From Pseudomonas sp. Irchel s3h17 (GTDB lineage Bacteria; Pseudomonadota; Gammaproteobacteria; Pseudomonadales; Pseudomonadaceae): a stretch of DNA of 64,000 bases. Where the stretch lies: assembly GCF_900187505.1 (NCBI RefSeq), contig NZ_FYDL01000017.1:16564-80563 (forward strand). Direction: 5' to 3'. The notes beneath the pieces were generated by a model that saw only the letters and a list, made by a program, of their open reading frames with translations, was not told the origin of the DNA and made no database searches. Numbering within the stretch: position 1 is the stretch's first letter; each line of letters begins with the position of its first letter. Of this stretch, positions 61,101 through 64,000 are shown piece after piece. The translations under genes were made by a program, and so were the position numbers.

Positions 61101-61955
61101 GCCGTCAAGGCCTGGGCCGCGTTGTCGGAGTTCACCGGTATCGACCACAGCCACCTGGCCCTGTCCAAGGCTCACGAGGCGATTCGTTTCCGCGATATCC
61201 AGGCGCAGCCGCGCAAGATCATTTCCAGCCCGACCTGGTCAGGCCTGGAAGACGATCACGTCAGCTATAACGCCGGCTACACCAACGTTCATGAAGCGAT
61301 TCCATGGCGCACCATCACCGGTCGCCAGCAGTTCTACCAGGATCACCCGTGGATGCAGGCCTTTGGCGAGCAGCTGATGAGTTACCGGCCGCCAGTCAAC
61401 ACCCGGACCATCGAAGGGGTGAAGGGCAAGCGCAGCAACGGCGAAACCGAAATCGTCCTGAACTGGATCACTCCGCACCAGAAATGGGGCATCCACAGTA
61501 CCTACAGCGACAACCTGCTGATGCTCACGCTGAGCCGTGGCGGACCGATTGTCTGGCTCTCGGAAATCGACGCCAAGCGTGCCGGTATCGAGGACAACGA
61601 CTGGATCGAATGCTTCAACGTCAACGGTGCCCTGACGGCGCGGGCGGTGGTCAGCCAGCGGGTCAAGGAAGGCATGGTGATGATGTACCACGCCCAGGAA
61701 CGGATCGTGAACGTGCCAGGCGCCGAAACCACCAAGACCCGTGGCGGCCATCACAACTCGGTCACCCGGGTGGTGCTCAAGCCGACCCACATGATCGGTG
61801 GCTATGCCCAGCAAGCCTACGGTTTCAACTATTACGGCACGGTCGGTTGCAACCGCGACGAGTTCGTCGTGGTGCGCAAGATGGCCAAGGTCGATTGGCT
61901 CGATGGTTCGACGGGCGATGACCTGCCGCGCCCCCTGCCGACCGAGATGGATTGA
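58188..61955 (+). CDS. narG: NarG, respiratory nitrate reductase alpha subunit
   Basis: 1255 aa, the catalytic Mo-bisMGD subunit on the cytoplasmic side of the membrane, reducing nitrate to nitrite. FS0 cluster ligands are H50-x3-C54-x3-C58 and C93. The Asp ligand to Mo is in the SNYIIAWGSNVPQTRTPD neighbourhood. No twin-arginine signal of the Nap type; the NarG-type N-terminus is intact. ATG 58188 follows GAGAGGAAAG. A long antisense frame across its 5' part is a codon-bias shadow. Confidence 0.98.
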   Translation: MSHLLDQLRYFNRKQGEFSDGHGETRKESRDWENVYRSRWQYDKIVRSTHGVNCTGSCSWKIYVKNGLITWETQQTDYPRTRNDLPNHEPRGCPRGASYSWYIYSANRLKYPKIRKPLLKLWREARQTLAPVEAWASIVENKAKADSYKSKRGMGGFIRSNWEEVNEIIAAANVYTVKQYGPDRVVGFSPIPAMSMVSYAAGARYLSLIGGACLSFYDWYCDLPPASPMVWGEQTDVPESADWYNSNYIIAWGSNVPQTRTPDAHFFTEVRYKGTKTVAITPDYSEVAKLTDLWLNPKQGTDAALAQAFNHVIFKEFHLDKPSAYFTDYAKRFTDLPVLVLLKPMLGVAPGAGYQPDRFLRASDLTDNLGQENNPEWKTIALDASGELVSPLGSIGYRWGEQGKWNIQAREGGEGREIDLTLSLIGGEVTEVAFPYFAGESQEYFQHVAGDAVQYRRVPVRSLTLADGSQAKVATVFDLSAANLAIDRGLGGANVAKDYNDATVPGTPAWQEQITGVSREKAIQIAREFADNADKTRGRSMIIVGAAMNHWYHMDMNYRGLINMLMLCGCVGQTGGGWAHYVGQEKLRPQCGWLPLAFGLDWSRPPRQMNGTSFFYAHSSQWRHEKMSMHDVLSPLADKSQFPEHALDYNIRAERAGWLPSAPQLNTNPLHICRDAAAAGMAPKDYVVKSLHEGSLRFACEQPDSPVNFPRNMFIWRSNLLGSSGKGHEYMLKYLLGTKNGVMNEDIGQVGDCKPTEAEWVDEGAIGKLDLVTTLDFRMSSTCVYSDIVLPTATWYEKDDMNTSDMHPFIHPLSAAIDPAWESRSDWEIYKGIAKAFSSMAVGHLGVEQDLVTVPLMHDSVGELAQPFGGTDWKSAGVAPQPGKNAPNLQVVERDYPNIYKQFTSLGPLLEKHGNGGKGINWNTEEEVKFLGELNYRESEAGISQGRPKIDTAIDAAEVILSLAPETNGHVAVKAWAALSEFTGIDHSHLALSKAHEAIRFRDIQAQPRKIISSPTWSGLEDDHVSYNAGYTNVHEAIPWRTITGRQQFYQDHPWMQAFGEQLMSYRPPVNTRTIEGVKGKRSNGETEIVLNWITPHQKWGIHSTYSDNLLMLTLSRGGPIVWLSEIDAKRAGIEDNDWIECFNVNGALTARAVVSQRVKEGMVMMYHAQERIVNVPGAETTKTRGGHHNSVTRVVLKPTHMIGGYAQQAYGFNYYGTVGCNRDEFVVVRKMAKVDWLDGSTGDDLPRPLPTEMD

Positions 61956-61964
61956 GGAGTTGTC

Positions 61965-63503
61965 ATGAAGATTCGTTCACAAATCGGCATGGTGCTGAAC
62001 CTGGACAAGTGCATCGGGTGCCACACCTGTTCGATCACCTGCAAAAACGTCTGGACCAGCCGCGAAGGCATGGAATACGCCTGGTTCAACAACGTCGAAA
62101 GCAAACCCGGGATCGGTTACCCGAAAGAGTGGGAAAACCAGGACAAGTGGAAGGGCGGCTGGGTTCGCCACGCCAACGGTTCGATCAACCCGCGCATCGG
62201 CGGCAAGTTCCGGGTGTTGGCGAACATTTTCGCCAACCCGGACCTGCCGAGCCTCGACGACTACTACGAACCCTTTGACTTCGATTATCAGCACCTGCAC
62301 ACCGCGCCGCTGGGCGAGCACCAGCCCACTGCGCGCCCGCGTTCGCTGGTCTCCGGCAAGCGCATGGAGAAAATCGAATGGGGCCCGAACTGGGAGGAAA
62401 TCCTCGGTACCGAGTTTGCCAAGCGGCGCAAGGACAAGAACTTCGACAAGATCCAGGCGGACATTTACGGCGAGTACGAAAACACCTTCATGATGTATTT
62501 GCCGCGCCTGTGCGAGCACTGCCTGAACCCGGCGTGCGCGGCGTCCTGCCCGAGCGGGGCGATCTACAAGCGTGAGGAAGACGGGATTGTCCTGATCGAC
62601 CAGGAGAAGTGCCGCGGCTGGCGGATGTGCATCAGTGGCTGCCCGTACAAGAAAATCTATTTCAACTGGAAGAGCGGCAAGTCCGAGAAGTGCATTTTCT
62701 GCTACCCGCGTATCGAAGCCGGGATGCCGACGGTGTGTGCCGAAACCTGCGTCGGGCGCATTCGCTACCTCGGTGTGCTGCTGTATGACGCCGACCGGAT
62801 CAGCGAAGTGGCGAGCACCGCCAATGAGCAGGACCTGTACGAGAAGCAGCTTGAGATCTTCCTCGATCCCAACGATCCGGCGGTGATTCGCCAGGCGCTG
62901 GAAGACGGTGTACCGCAGTCGGTGATCGACTCGGCACAACGCTCGCCGGTCTACAAGATGGCCGTGGACTGGAAGCTCGCGCTGCCGCTGCACCCGGAAT
63001 ACCGCACCCTGCCGATGGTCTGGTACGTACCGCCGCTGTCGCCGATCCAGAACGCGGCCGCCGCCGGCACCGTGGGCATGAACGGGGTCATCCCGGATGT
63101 CGACAGCCTGCGCATTCCCCTGCGTTACCTGGCCAACCTGCTGACCGCCGGCGACGAGAAACCGGTCAAGCGTGCCCTCAAGCGCCTGCTGGCGATGCGC
63201 GCCTACAAGCGTTCCGAACAGGTGGACGGAGTCCAGGACCTGCAAGTGCTCAAGGATGTCGGACTGAGCGTGAGCCAGGTCGAGGAGATGTACCGCTACC
63301 TGGCGATCGCCAACTATGAAGACCGTTTCGTGGTGCCCAGCGCACACCGTGAGGAGGCCATGAGCGACGCGTTCGCCGAGCGTTCCGGCTGCGGTTTCAG
63401 TTTTGGCAGCGGCTGCAGCGGCAGCTCCGACACCAATATGTTCGGGGCGAAGAAGGCCAACCGCCGCGACATCCTGAAAACCGTGCAGTTGTGGGAGGAC
63501 TGA
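61965..63503 (+). CDS. narH: NarH, respiratory nitrate reductase beta subunit
   Basis: 512 aa, the iron-sulfur electron-transfer subunit with four clusters. The first motif CIGCHTCSITC begins at C16. CEHCLNPACAASCP and CRGWRMCISGCPYKK follow; the tryptophan in CRGW marks the [3Fe-4S] site. CIFCYPRIEAGMPTVCAETC is the fourth. Starts 10 bp after narG. Confidence 0.98.
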   Translation: MKIRSQIGMVLNLDKCIGCHTCSITCKNVWTSREGMEYAWFNNVESKPGIGYPKEWENQDKWKGGWVRHANGSINPRIGGKFRVLANIFANPDLPSLDDYYEPFDFDYQHLHTAPLGEHQPTARPRSLVSGKRMEKIEWGPNWEEILGTEFAKRRKDKNFDKIQADIYGEYENTFMMYLPRLCEHCLNPACAASCPSGAIYKREEDGIVLIDQEKCRGWRMCISGCPYKKIYFNWKSGKSEKCIFCYPRIEAGMPTVCAETCVGRIRYLGVLLYDADRISEVASTANEQDLYEKQLEIFLDPNDPAVIRQALEDGVPQSVIDSAQRSPVYKMAVDWKLALPLHPEYRTLPMVWYVPPLSPIQNAAAAGTVGMNGVIPDVDSLRIPLRYLANLLTAGDEKPVKRALKRLLAMRAYKRSEQVDGVQDLQVLKDVGLSVSQVEEMYRYLAIANYEDRFVVPSAHREEAMSDAFAERSGCGFSFGSGCSGSSDTNMFGAKKANRRDILKTVQLWED

Positions 63504-63505
63504 GC

Positions 63506-64000
63506 ATGCGCATTCTCAAAGTGATTTCACTGTTGCTCGATTACCCGACCGACACCCTGATAGCGGCTCGAGACGAACTGGAGCAGGCAATCATCCACTC
63601 CCGGGAAATCAGCCCCCGGCAACGGGGGGCGCTGTTCGAGTTGCTGGAACTGATCTGCGGTAACGACCTGATGGATGGGCAGGAGCACTACGGTGCCTTG
63701 TTCGGTCGCGGTCGCTCGCTGTCGCTGCTGTTGTTCGAGCATGTACACGGTGAGTCCCGTGACCGTGGCCAGGCGATGGTCGACATGATGGCGCAGTACG
63801 AGGCCGCCGGTTTCGCCATCGGCGTCAAGGAGCTGCCGGACTATATCCCGCTGTACCTGGAGTTCCTGTCCACCCGCGAAGACCTCGAGGCCCGCGAAGG
63901 GCTGGCCGATGTTTCGCACTTGCTGGCCTTGTTGGCGGCACGTCTGGAGGAGCGCGAGAGCGCCTACGCCAGCTGCTTCCGGGCGCTGTTGCAGATTGCC
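63506..64000 (+). CDS. narJ: NarJ, nitrate reductase assembly chaperone (partial)
   Basis: 165 residues to the window edge; the gene continues beyond 64000. MRILKVISLLLDYPTDTLI, YGALFGRGRSLSLLLFEHVHGESRDRGQAMVDMMAQYEAAGF region and LPDYIPLYLEFLS are typical of NarJ, which delivers the Mo cofactor to NarG. ATG 63506 is 3 bp after narH. narI presumably follows. Confidence 0.94.
   Translation, partial: MRILKVISLLLDYPTDTLIAARDELEQAIIHSREISPRQRGALFELLELICGNDLMDGQEHYGALFGRGRSLSLLLFEHVHGESRDRGQAMVDMMAQYEAAGFAIGVKELPDYIPLYLEFLSTREDLEAREGLADVSHLLALLAARLEERESAYASCFRALLQIA

Overview
The window is a high-GC gammaproteobacterial chromosome segment. It most resembles a denitrifying member of the Pseudomonas fluorescens complex. 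The evidence is the nirSMCFDLGHJEN order with a divergent nirQ, two DNR-type regulators, FNR/ANR boxes (TTGAT-N4-ATCAA) at most denitrification promoters, and paired Pseudomonas-type REP palindromes in intergenic gaps. I saw no rRNA, tRNA, CRISPR array, insertion sequence or phage gene.

Left flank (1-13 kb). A tandem REP block is followed by a probable catabolic/uptake set: two exported amidohydrolases, a TorF-type porin and an NCS1 permease. A lower-GC AbiE-like toxin-antitoxin pair follows, whose nucleotidyltransferase toxin is broken by a one-base frameshift. Then come a MocR regulator divergent from a DJ-1/PfpI gene and an amidase.

Denitrification supercluster (13.2-64 kb). It runs: moaCDE plus a CopD-like membrane protein; a cysteine-less HemN paralogue next to a normal hemN; nosRZDFYL (N2O reductase) and an atypical SDR; a repeat element; nirS-M-C-F-D-L-G-H-J-E-N on the minus strand (cd1 nitrite reductase and heme d1 synthesis); divergent nirQ, norE-like, norF-like, norC, norB, norD (NO reductase); dnrP/dnr; a 29-residue membrane peptide; nnrS, a second CopD-like protein, pdxH, moaB, moeA; ubiUVT (O2-independent ubiquinone synthesis); a DGC-domain protein; a DnrE-like regulator; narL/narX; and narK1-narK2-narGHJ, with narJ cut by the window edge. 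The whole route nitrate -> nitrite -> NO -> N2O -> N2 is present, with molybdenum cofactor, heme, PLP and quinone supply genes under the same kinds of anaerobic promoter.

Regulation read from the DNA. Nine good or near-perfect ANR/DNR boxes precede moaC, the hemN pair, nosR, nirS/nirQ, norC, pdxH, ubiU, the DGC gene and narK1. NarL-type 7-2-7 sites lie upstream of moaB, dnrE, narX and narK1. The most striking signal is a short control region between dnr and nnrS. It has three near-identical NorR-like boxes (GT-N7-AC) flanked by two oppositely oriented sigma-54 -24/-12 elements. One would drive nnrS and the other an uncharacterised 29-aa membrane peptide. I read this as a candidate nitric-oxide-responsive divergon embedded in a DNR-controlled island.
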